A stretch of DNA of 9,795 bases from Spartobacteria bacterium UBA6821. Lineage in GTDB: Bacteria > Verrucomicrobiota > Verrucomicrobiia > Chthoniobacterales > UBA6821. The number at the start of each line of letters is the position of its first letter. Position 1 is the stretch's first letter. Under the pieces are notes generated by a model. That model did no database searches. It was not told where the DNA came from and saw nothing but the letters and a program-made list of their open reading frames with translations. Made by a program: the position numbers and the translations under genes. The stretch spans positions 1 to 9,795 of the forward strand of contig DKEN01000122.1 in the NCBI GenBank assembly GCA_002452515.1. The letters are read 5' to 3'. Of the stretch, positions 1 to 5,541 are shown piece by piece.

Positions 1-1981
1 CGACCTTATACTGCCAGTTCAGCGGGATGTAGCCCGCGCCAGCACCTCCCCCGGCAGCTGTCGCGCCTGCGATAGAACCCTTGGCAATGGAGCCGACGAC
101 TTGTGTGGCTTTCAGCAACTCGAAGAAATCCGGTTCCCGCCCCTGAGGGTATGGCAGTGCCGCCACCGCGGAAAGTCTGTTGATGGATCCTTGATTATTG
201 ACGCCGGCAACATTGGCGACGCCATTAGAGGATCCGTTATGGACATTGTAGTACCAGGCCCCACCCAGAGGGGTAGCAGCGTTACTCCAAGTCAGACCGA
301 AGTAGCTCGCGATATTGGCGGCGGTCCCATTGGTCAGGAGGGAAGCCGCGATGCCGTTGCTCATGTAGTAGAGCATTTCTGGGTCCGTGGTGTTGGTCCC
401 ACTAGTGAAGAGTGTGGCGCTGGGCCCCTTGTAGGTGATCCAGGCGAGGCGATTGAGCGCAAAGCGCTGCTTGATGAGCGGCTCCCCGACAACCGCAGCG
501 CTGGGGGTCGTGACCGTGTAGGCATTGGTACGCAGGAAGGAGTTGGTGACGCGGAGTGTGAGGAAGCTGGGATTGATCTGATCGTCAAGTCCTGCGGCAT
601 TGTTGCCACCATTCGCCGCATAATCAGGAGGTGGTGCAGAAACGATTCTGGGCCGGTTGGGATCGGGCCGGTAGCTCGGTTGAACCAGACTCCGGCTGAA
701 CGACCCAAGTGACTGAAGAGCGGTCAGCGCCGCGAGTTGATTTGCGGGATCGGCATTTAAAAGGAAGGAGATCAACTGCTGTCTTCCCACGAACTGCCGG
801 TCGGTTACGGTCGGACCCTGATTTGTCGATCCCAGAGAGGCGGTGGCCAGCATCTGGGCTGAGAGATTCGTCATTCTGGCTGGATCAGTGAGAAGGGTCA
901 GGTTCGTCGGGTTCGTCAGCCAGGAATAGGTGGAATAGTCCGTGGCTGGTGAAAGCGGATTGGTGGAAACCAAATTCATGACCGAATTCGATGTGCTCCC
1001 GGTAGCGGTCGCGACTGACAGAAAGCCGTTTGAATTAGCCAGCACGGTTTCGGCGTAGTCGATGGCACCGCTGGTCGTGACGGTGTATCCGGGATAGCTG
1101 CCCGAGGTGCCAGCTGTGACAAAATTCCTCCAGCCCACCAGGGCCGCGATCTGGCTATCCAAGAGTCCGATCTGATGCAGGTCGGCAAAATAGGCTCCTT
1201 CCTTGTAGGAGGGGGCAAGATTGGTTGGAATTCCGGATGCGTAGTTTGTCAACGCCTCCGGATAACCAGCCACATTGGCATCCAGCAGCCCTCCCTCATT
1301 GTAGATCGCATAGGCATAACGACCGATGACGGCGCCCGCTCCTGCGGTGGTCCAGCGCATGCCGGCACTCCAGTTTGTGGGGTTGGCACCGTTGCGGGCA
1401 ATCAGGATCCATGCGGGTGGAACAAATCCCGTGGCAGCGGGCGGCGTGTAGTCAGCTGCAGAAGAGACGGGCAGAAGCAGTGGTTGGTTCCACTGGGCTG
1501 GGGAAATCGAGAGTCCGGTGTAGGAGGGATTTGCGGAAGAATTAGCGGTTGCCCTGACCGTCCCTTGGATCAGGACACCATGGCTGTTGGTCAAACTGTA
1601 AAACGGAAGATTAGTACTGATCTTGATCAGATTGGGCAACTGAGCCCCTATGTTGGTGGCACAGCCCACCAATTGGGGAACGGCATTGTTGTTCGTGACG
1701 GGGATGTAGAGCGTATTAGAGACGACTACTCCATTGGTGACATTCACATTGGTTGCAAAAGACCCGTCCACAATCTCCTGCCTCAGATCACTGATCACAG
1801 TGTCAATGGCAGCTTGCCCAAGAAATCCATTCAGCGCCTGCGTGGAGCTGGCCTTGGAAGCCATCTGCTTCAAAGTACTATTGGACAAAAATGCGATCAA
1901 AAGCCCCAAAATCAGCGCGGTGAACAGCAACGCGATCACTAGGACAGAGCCGTTTTTATTCTGCTGGTGGGGGGGGATCAT
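1..1981 (-). CDS. Prepilin-like anchored surface protein, probable Verru_Chthon cassette protein A (partial, 3' end outside window)
   Basis: One frame is open from an ATG at 1981 down to base 1 with no stop, giving 660 codons and an incomplete C-terminus. The N-terminus is short and polar with a basic residue (MIPPHQQNKNG), followed by a hydrophobic helix at about residues 13-33 (SVLVIALLFTALILGLLIAF). This layout is typical of PilX/GspK-like pseudopilins and is followed by a long extracytoplasmic part rich in Asn, Thr, Ser, Ala and Gly. The length, anchor and composition fit the Verru_Chthon cassette protein A family, known from Verrucomicrobium and Chthoniobacter, where four such genes (A-D) lie together. 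If so, B-D should lie to the left, outside the window. That assignment is from memory of the family, not from a search; a generic pseudopilin-like surface protein is the alternative. An in-frame ATG at 2032 would add 17 residues (MSSRVYLLIVCICGLHS). Neither start has a clear Shine-Dalgarno sequence; 1981 gives the usual anchor layout. Confidence 0.75.
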   Translation of the reverse strand, partial: MIPPHQQNKNGSVLVIALLFTALILGLLIAFLSNSTLKQMASKASSTQALNGFLGQAAIDTVISDLRQEIVDGSFATNVNVTNGVVVSNTLYIPVTNNNAVPQLVGCATNIGAQLPNLIKISTNLPFYSLTNSHGVLIQGTVRATANSSANPSYTGLSISPAQWNQPLLLPVSSAADYTPPAATGFVPPAWILIARNGANPTNWSAGMRWTTAGAGAVIGRYAYAIYNEGGLLDANVAGYPEALTNYASGIPTNLAPSYKEGAYFADLHQIGLLDSQIAALVGWRNFVTAGTSGSYPGYTVTTSGAIDYAETVLANSNGFLSVATATGSTSNSVMNLVSTNPLSPATDYSTYSWLTNPTNLTLLTDPARMTNLSAQMLATASLGSTNQGPTVTDRQFVGRQQLISFLLNADPANQLAALTALQSLGSFSRSLVQPSYRPDPNRPRIVSAPPPDYAANGGNNAAGLDDQINPSFLTLRVTNSFLRTNAYTVTTPSAAVVGEPLIKQRFALNRLAWITYKGPSATLFTSGTNTTDPEMLYYMSNGIAASLLTNGTAANIASYFGLTWSNAATPLGGAWYYNVHNGSSNGVANVAGVNNQGSINRLSAVAALPYPQGREPDFFELLKATQVVGSIAKGSIAGATAAGGGAGAGYIPLNWQYKV

Positions 1982-2082
1982 AGAATGCAAACCACAGATA
2001 CAGACAATTAGGAGATACACCCTGGAGCTCATCAGGAAAAGCGGTTTTATCCGCAAGAAATTCGGACAGGAAGACTACCTGA

Positions 2083-2274
2083 GCAGCGCCGGATTCCGCC
2101 GATCTATGGCCTGCTTCGATCAGCCAAAGGAAAGAACAAGAAAGCGAGGCCGTAGAAATGCTTGATGGTGATCTCATCCGTTACTTTGAAGGACAACTTG
2201 AAGTCATCCGGTACCGGAGGAATACCCTTACAGAGGGGATCAACCTCAAAAGTGTGAGACAGATTTTTTGCTAA
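2083..2274 (+). pseudogene. Remnant of a MerR/HspR-like transcriptional regulator (C-terminal part)
   Basis: This frame is open from just after a TGA at 2080-2082 to a TAA at 2272-2274. The last 38 codons, from the ATG at 2158, read ...LIRYFEGQLEVIRYRRN followed by TLTEGINLKSVRQIFC. This resembles the second half of a MerR-type DNA-binding domain as in HspR, where a 'RY...L..I..I..L..E.G.NL.GV..I' pattern ends the winged helix. No intact N-terminal helix-turn-helix lies in the same frame. The neighbouring plus frame before it carries YTLELIRKSGF (about 2017-2049), which could be the first recognition helix displaced by a frameshift. I infer a decayed regulator gene. An hsp20 gene lies about 440 bp away, and HspR-type regulators are often found with heat-shock genes, which fits but does not prove the call. 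The similarity is short, so a chance open frame is possible. Confidence 0.35.
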
Positions 2275-2278
2275 ATCT
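2261..2278. repeat. Short hairpin at the end of the MerR-like remnant
   Basis: AGATTT (2261-2266) and AAATCT (2273-2278) form a perfect 6-bp inverted repeat around a TTTGCT loop. It overlaps the TAA of the regulator remnant. The stem is AT-rich and weak, with no T-run after it on the plus strand, so a terminator role is not supported. Confidence 0.35.
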
Positions 2279-2301
2279 CACGATTTCGAACAAACCCTGA
2301 T

Positions 2302-2486
2302 AAATACTGGCGCCGGCTGTCGGATTATCCTTGCTGAAGGCAAGGCTCTGAATGGTGGCCTCGCTAAATAGAATGTCGCTGATCGCGGCAACCCAGTCAC
2401 TACATGGCCTTGGGAAAGCACTGGATAGACTTTGTGAAACAAAGCCCGCAAGGGTGAGCCGACCGGGAGCGAACGAATCAAACTGA
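2302..2486 (+). repeat. 185-bp dispersed repeat, copy 1 (tRNA-Thr-end-bearing, multi-hairpin)
   Basis: This segment matches 5097-5281 over 185 bp with 20 substitutions and no insertion or deletion (89% identity), in the same orientation. Bases 2308-2326 match the tRNA-Thr gene end at 5318-5336 in 18 of 19 positions. Read on the minus strand, this is the end of the T-arm, the acceptor stem and CCA, with G instead of T at the discriminator. Inside are stem-loops CCTTGC/GCAAGG (2329-2345), GTCGC/GCGGC (2375-2389, one G-U pair) and CTTTGT/ACAAAG (2430-2444). The perfect palindrome of copy 2 at the position of 2406-2421 is degraded here. Minus-strand frames are open through it, but the differences between copies spare no frame, so it is probably not coding. 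No terminal inverted repeats or transposase were seen. Confidence 0.8.
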
Positions 2487-2504
2487 CGACCGACTGATGA
2501 CAAA
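2475..2504 (-). other. tRNA-Thr-derived fragment (anticodon loop to T-arm) at the right end of repeat copy 1
   Basis: Bases 2475-2504 align without gaps to 5333-5362 of the intact tRNA-Thr gene with 25 of 30 identities. The match covers the T-arm, the variable region, the 3' side of the anticodon stem and most of the anticodon loop. The 5' half of a tRNA is absent on the minus strand, and the acceptor end lies on the far side of the repeat body, at 2308-2326. This is not a functional tRNA. It reads as half of a broken tRNA gene, or as a tRNA-mimicking end of the repeat. The first 12 bases (to 2486) are shared with copy 2; the rest are unique to copy 1. Confidence 0.55.
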
Positions 2505-2717
2505 GTGGAAAACCTCCTCTTTTGGGGTCTCCTCCACAGAGTCAACTTGGGTCATTAGGTCCCAGCAAATTCCGTAGCAACATAAAAATTGTGGCACTAT
2601 TTGGCACTGGAAAATCTTTTGATCGGGTGTTGCAGGAAGTCCGCCTCGCACCACATCAGGAGGGAGCAAGCATGCGTACCTGCCCCTCCTTTTTGTGAGT
2701 TGTGCGCTCGTATCGCT
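2487..2717. other. Non-coding stretch between repeat copy 1 and hsp20
   Basis: I see no convincing gene here. Its first bases, to 2504, belong to the tRNA-like fragment. A short direct repeat TGGCACT occurs twice near 2592-2608. The hairpin at 2658-2694 is described separately. Short frames across this interval overlap the repeat or the end of hsp20 and look like no known protein. Confidence 0.5.
2658..2694 (+). terminator. Strong GC-rich hairpin with T-run, intrinsic terminator-like on the plus strand
   Basis: AGGAGGG (2658-2664) pairs with CCCTCCT (2684-2690), and inside it GCAAG (2666-2670) pairs with CCTGC (2679-2683) using one G-U pair. The stem is followed directly by TTTT (2691-2694), making five T with the last stem base. 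The T-run makes this an intrinsic terminator for plus-strand transcription. It lies 24 bp beyond the stop codon of hsp20, which is on the minus strand. For hsp20 the stem would be a 3' mRNA hairpin without a following U-tract. Which plus-strand transcript it would end is unclear: the regulator remnant and the repeat are the only candidates upstream. Confidence 0.6.
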
Positions 2718-3173
2718 TCAGGTGACCTTGACCTCAATTTGCTTGGGCTTTGCCGCCTCGCTCTTAGCCACATGGACCTTGAGCACGCCATCTGTGAATT
2801 GTGCCTCTACCTTCTCCGCATCTGCATCATCGGGAAGCCCAAAGCTCCTAACAAAGCTTCCGTAGGAACGCTCGATGCGGTGATACTTCCTCCCTTTTTC
2901 TTCTTTCTCGAACTGCCTTTCTCCTGAGATTGTCAGGATCCCGTTCTCAACGGTGACCTTGACGTTTTCTTTGTTTACCTCAGGCAATTCTGCCTTAACA
3001 AGGTACTCTTTGTCGTCCTCGGTGATATCAACGGCAGGTGCCCATTCGGCAACGGTCATCAGCTCCTTGTCTCCATCCTTTTGGAAGGAAGGGAGCCTCA
3101 GCGCGCTAGTGAGCCTGCTGTGGATATCTTCAAGATCCCTTACGGGATTCCATCTGGTAATGGTTGTATTCAT
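2718..3173 (-). CDS. Small heat-shock protein, Hsp20/alpha-crystallin family
   Basis: A 151-residue protein with the full layout of a bacterial small heat-shock protein. It has a short N-terminal arm (MNTTITRWNPVRDLEDIHSRL), an alpha-crystallin domain from about residue 43 to 143, and a short tail. Family hallmarks seen are WAPAVDITEDDKEYLVKAELPEV at the start of the domain, the NGILTISGER strand, RSYGSFVRSFGLP, and the closing ADGVLKV-like motif (here TDGVLKVHV). It is an ATP-independent cytoplasmic holdase that binds unfolding proteins during heat or other stress and hands them to DnaK or ClpB. The tail ends KPKQIEVKVT and has IEV, close to the I-x-I/V anchor used for oligomer assembly. The ATG at 3173 is the natural start by family length, although no Shine-Dalgarno sequence precedes it. 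It is a single gene; no CIRCE element was found upstream. Confidence 0.95.
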   Translation of the reverse strand: MNTTITRWNPVRDLEDIHSRLTSALRLPSFQKDGDKELMTVAEWAPAVDITEDDKEYLVKAELPEVNKENVKVTVENGILTISGERQFEKEEKGRKYHRIERSYGSFVRSFGLPDDADAEKVEAQFTDGVLKVHVAKSEAAKPKQIEVKVT

Positions 3174-3350
3174 CTATTTTTGGCTGATTGGTAACGGTCT
3201 TTTATTGAGCAGCCCATCCCCGACCGACTTTCTAGAAAAATGTGCCGCAAGGAGTGGTTTTCCCTCTCCCTACCGCTCTATCAGCAACGGACATGCCCAC
3301 CTTCCTTTCTCTTATCAATGGAGAATGAAGCGCTAAAAATGGGTCATATT

Positions 3351-3378
3351 GTCACACATTTGCACTTGGCAATGTGAC
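3351..3378. promoter_or_regulatory. Inverted repeat GTCACA...TGTGAC upstream of hsp20, possible operator
   Basis: GTCACA (3351-3356) and TGTGAC (3373-3378) are exact inverted copies. Similarity continues inward (ATTTGC against GGCAAT) if a 2-base offset is allowed. The half-sites resemble those of CRP/FNR-type regulators (TGTGA...TCACA) only in inverted order and spacing, so no regulator is named. It lies about 180 bp upstream of the hsp20 start, and no T-run follows it on either strand. An operator or an RNA hairpin are both possible. Confidence 0.35.
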
Positions 3379-3609
3379 GAATTTTCTCATCCTTTTGGGA
3401 TCGCCGCCATCGCTCCTCTGTTTAGCCTGCGGCATTGCCGCGAGAGCTGCGATCGCCATGAAAACAGAAGGTGCTACTTGCAAGCTGAGCCAACTATTTC
3501 GAGGGATTAGTACGCCGATTTTTTGAGGATGGCGGCATCAGTGAGCCTTGGCGGACAAGACAATCAAGAAAAGCCACACCATGCCAATGTCCTCAAAGTT
3601 TATTGGCCA

Positions 3610-3634
3610 TGGCGATAGCATCATGCTACCGCCA
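3610..3634. repeat. Hairpin in the 5' leader of the histidine kinase
   Basis: TGGCG and CGCCA (3610-3614, 3630-3634), then TAGCA and TGCTA (3616-3620, 3624-3628), form a 10-bp stem broken by one A-C mismatch around a TCA loop. It ends 47 bp before the preferred ATG and 11 bp before an alternative TTG start. It could be a regulatory hairpin or a dyad operator. No T-run follows, so a simple terminator is unlikely. Confidence 0.45.
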
Positions 3635-3681
3635 CGTCTGGAGAGTTGCTAATTCATCTATTGGGGCACAACGTTGTCAGA

Positions 3682-4980
3682 ATGCTCCAAGCCCAGAATG
3701 ATCAGTTCAACGCTTTCTGCGATTATCTGGTGACGCGAAGAAAAGCAATTTTGCTTGCTTGGCGGAAAGCGTCCGGCACGGATCCCGGGCAAACAACGGC
3801 CCACTCCCTTACCCGCAGACAATTCAATGATCATATTCCCGAGGTGCTTGATGCGTTTGAGCGCAAACTGCGCTCGCGCCCGGGCGGCGCGGAAAACCGG
3901 GCGGCGGACGTGCAGAAGAAACAGGAGGAGGTAAAACACGGCCTTCACCGTTGGCAACAGGGCTACCGCTTGCAGGAGCTCATGCACGAATGGGGTCACC
4001 TTCATCTCTGTCTGGCAGATGAGTCAGATGCCTTTGCCGCGATTCATCCCGAGTTTAACCGCGAGACGCTGGCCCATCTTAACCGCCAGATGATCACGCT
4101 CATCAATGAGGCCATCAGCGAAAGTACCACCCAATACGAACGCATGCAGCAGGCGGAGGCGGCAGGCCGGATGGGAGATCTCCAAAAAGCAGTCAAAAGC
4201 ATTAATGAAATCGAGCGCCGTCGGTCTGCACTGATTCACCAAGCAGTCCATGATCTGCACAACGATGTCTTGAGCGTCAGCATGGCGGCGAACGCGCTGG
4301 GTCGAACTAGCACCACCGAGGCCAATCGCGTCGAATTTTCGAAAATGCTCGGTCAAGGAGTCCAAAGCGTCCAAGCCATGCTAGGCGAACTCATGGAGCT
4401 GGCGAGACTGGAGGCTGGGCAGGAACGTAGGGAAATTACTACGTTCGACGCCAGTGCAATGATCATTGACCTTAGTAAGGTCACACAGTCCATAGCTCAA
4501 GAGCGGGGGCTATTCTTGAAAGTTGGCGGTCCGCCCAGACTTTTCGTCGAGGGCGATTCCGTCAGAGTACGACGATTGCTGCAAAACCTGTTGATGAACG
4601 CACTCAAATACACCGAGCAGGGCGGCATCACCCTGAGTTGGGGCGAGGAAAAGAAAAATTGGTGGCTGATGCTACAGGACACCGGCCCAGGAATGTTGGC
4701 AGGACCGGGCGCTCCGATGATTGTCGGGTTGAAGGAGGCCACCGCTAGCGCGAGAGAGTCAGACGTGAAGGGTGCGGCAATGGAGGGTGAAGTCTCTCAC
4801 GTATTGACTCCGCCTCCAGGCACCCAGACAACAACGATTACCTCTCATCAAAAGCCTGGTGAAGGCATCGGACTTTCGATTGTTAAACGGCTTTGTGAAC
4901 TGCTCGATGCGAGTCTGGAAATGGTGAGTTCAGTAGAAACGGGTACGACATTCAGGGTCGTCTTGCCACGGCATTATTAA
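3682..4980 (+). CDS. Orphan sensor histidine kinase with RsbRD-like N-terminal domain
   Basis: A 432-residue soluble kinase with no membrane helix, so it probably senses an internal signal. Residues about 5-130 resemble the RsbRD N-terminal sensor region (FCDYLVTRRKAILLAW...IPEVLDAFERKL...YRLQELMHEW). A coiled-coil-like linker leads to the dimerisation helix HQAVHDLHNDVLSVS, where His190 is the likely phospho-acceptor. The ATPase domain has an N-box (RLLQNLLMNALKY, Asn306), a G1 box DTGPGM (Asp333) and a G2 box GEGIGLS (393-399). Between G1 and G2 lies an unusually long lid of about 55 residues, rich in Ala, Glu, Pro and Thr. The protein ends with the usual TTFRVVLP strand. No response regulator is adjacent, so its partner is encoded elsewhere. 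The frame is open from a TTG at 3646, which would add 12 residues; I prefer the ATG at 3682 because the recognisable domain begins there. Neither has a well-spaced Shine-Dalgarno sequence. Confidence 0.9.
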   Translation: MLQAQNDQFNAFCDYLVTRRKAILLAWRKASGTDPGQTTAHSLTRRQFNDHIPEVLDAFERKLRSRPGGAENRAADVQKKQEEVKHGLHRWQQGYRLQELMHEWGHLHLCLADESDAFAAIHPEFNRETLAHLNRQMITLINEAISESTTQYERMQQAEAAGRMGDLQKAVKSINEIERRRSALIHQAVHDLHNDVLSVSMAANALGRTSTTEANRVEFSKMLGQGVQSVQAMLGELMELARLEAGQERREITTFDASAMIIDLSKVTQSIAQERGLFLKVGGPPRLFVEGDSVRVRRLLQNLLMNALKYTEQGGITLSWGEEKKNWWLMLQDTGPGMLAGPGAPMIVGLKEATASARESDVKGAAMEGEVSHVLTPPPGTQTTTITSHQKPGEGIGLSIVKRLCELLDASLEMVSSVETGTTFRVVLPRHY

Positions 4981-5096
4981 ACAGACCGGCGAGCTAATAT
5001 TTTTGGTGACGTCGTGTTTCCTGCTGATTTTATACCATTTGCACTTTGCTGTGAGTAAAAACGCTCGGCGCAAGGGAGGTTGGCACACTTCCCAGA
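4981..5096. other. Spacer between the histidine kinase and repeat copy 2
   Basis: No gene is seen. A weak imperfect hairpin (GGGAGG with CTTCCC, near 5076-5095) precedes the repeat. There is no clear intrinsic terminator after the kinase stop at 4978-4980. Confidence 0.4.
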
Positions 5097-5281
5097 AAAT
5101 ACTGGCGCCGGCTGTCGGATTATCCTTGCCCGAGGCAAGTCTCTGGATGGTGGCTTCGCAAAATAAAAAGCCGCTGATCGCGGCATGCCAGTCAATACAT
5201 GGCCTTTGGAAAGGCCTGGAGAGACTTTGTGAAACAAAGCCCGCAAGGGTGAGCCGAGCGGGAGTGAGCGAATCAAACTGA
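5097..5281 (+). repeat. 185-bp dispersed repeat, copy 2 (next to tRNA-Thr)
   Basis: This is the better preserved copy structurally. Bases 5103-5121 repeat the CCA end, acceptor stem and part of the T-arm of the tRNA-Thr gene (5318-5336) with one mismatch. Successive stem-loops are CTTGCC/GGCAAG (5125-5139), GCCGC/GCGGC (5170-5184), a perfect GGCCTTT/AAAGGCC palindrome (5201-5216), CTTTGT/ACAAAG (5225-5239) and CCCGC/GCGGG (5240-5262). The U-to-C difference in the second stem turns a G-U pair of copy 1 into a G-C pair, which is mild support for a structured RNA. The right end, GAATCAAACTGA, resembles a T-arm. The copy lies 36 bp from the CCA end of the intact tRNA gene, so the 215 bp at 5103-5317 are bracketed by direct repeats of the tRNA 3' end, as in tRNA-targeted integration. 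Confidence 0.8.
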
Positions 5282-5298
5282 AGTTCTCATCCGATCCG

Positions 5299-5317
5299 CT
5301 CCATCAACAAAAGTGGA

Positions 5318-5322
<5 letters not shown>
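5299..5322. repeat. Hairpin overlapping the 3' end of tRNA-Thr
   Basis: CTCCATC (5299-5305) and GATGGAG (5316-5322) are perfect inverted copies separated by 10 bases. On the minus strand the stem begins at the last acceptor base, discriminator and CCA of the tRNA. In the precursor RNA, the CCA end could therefore pair with its own 3' trailer. No U-run follows, so this is a trailer structure rather than a proven terminator. Confidence 0.4.
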
Positions 5323-5393
<71 letters not shown>

Positions 5394-5541
5394 GTACAAG
5401 GGAGTCAGGCTGTCACGAACTCTCTCTTTCGGCAAGCCTTGGATGCTTGTCATCGCGGCCAACAGTCGCGATAACTGGAAACGATGCTTCGCAAGGAACA
5501 GAATATTGACCTAAAAGTCGCTGGACAGCACTAGGAAACGA
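5394..5541. promoter_or_regulatory. Intergenic region of tRNA-Thr and the sialidase-like operon
   Basis: This stretch should contain the divergent promoters of the tRNA and the operon. Two dyads are visible: CAAGC/GCTTG (5433-5449) and ATCGCG/CGCGAT (5452-5472, 9-base spacer). A TTGACC near 5507 could be a -35 box for the operon, but no good -10 box follows at the right distance. The ribosome binding site of the first gene is AGGA at 5533-5536. Confidence 0.4.

Larger units (their letters stand above)
3174..3681. promoter_or_regulatory. Non-coding region between divergent hsp20 and the histidine kinase
   Basis: About 500 bp separate the two divergent genes, so it must hold both promoters, but I cannot place -35/-10 pairs with confidence. 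It contains an inverted repeat at 3351-3378, a distant inverted pair GATCGCCGCCATC (3399-3411) and GATGGCGGCATC (3528-3539), a short palindrome GCGATCGC near 3449, and a strong hairpin at 3610-3634. A 22-codon frame at 3458-3526 has no recognisable content. No CIRCE-type repeat is present. Confidence 0.5.

Noticed and set aside
101..1942. Several plus-strand open frames (101-712, 709-891, 1175-1942)
   Set aside because: They are antisense to the continuous 660-codon minus-strand frame, which has a membrane anchor and sensible composition; the plus frames look like no known protein.
2475..2504. Possible tRNA-Asp (GTC in the loop-like stretch)
   Set aside because: The 5' half and the acceptor stem are missing and the anticodon stem does not pair, so it is not a tRNA gene; overall similarity is to tRNA-Thr.
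2246..2545. Minus-strand open frames across repeat copy 1 (and the equivalent at 4977-5276)
   Set aside because: Two different minus frames are open in both copies, but roughly 14 amino-acid changes arise in each from only 20 substitutions, so neither frame shows coding constraint. No start signal is seen.
3458..3526. 22-codon plus-strand frame starting MKTEGATCKLSQLF
   Set aside because: It is too short, has no good ribosome binding site and shows no recognisable similarity.
3174..3645. CIRCE or ROSE-type heat-shock control upstream of hsp20
   Set aside because: No TTAGCACTC-N9-GAGTGCTAA repeat and no thermosensor-like Shine-Dalgarno pairing could be found; the start has no clear ribosome binding site at all.
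5097..5281. Insertion sequence or MITE with terminal inverted repeats
   Set aside because: The two ends of the repeat are not inverted copies of each other and no transposase lies nearby; the tRNA-end explanation fits better.
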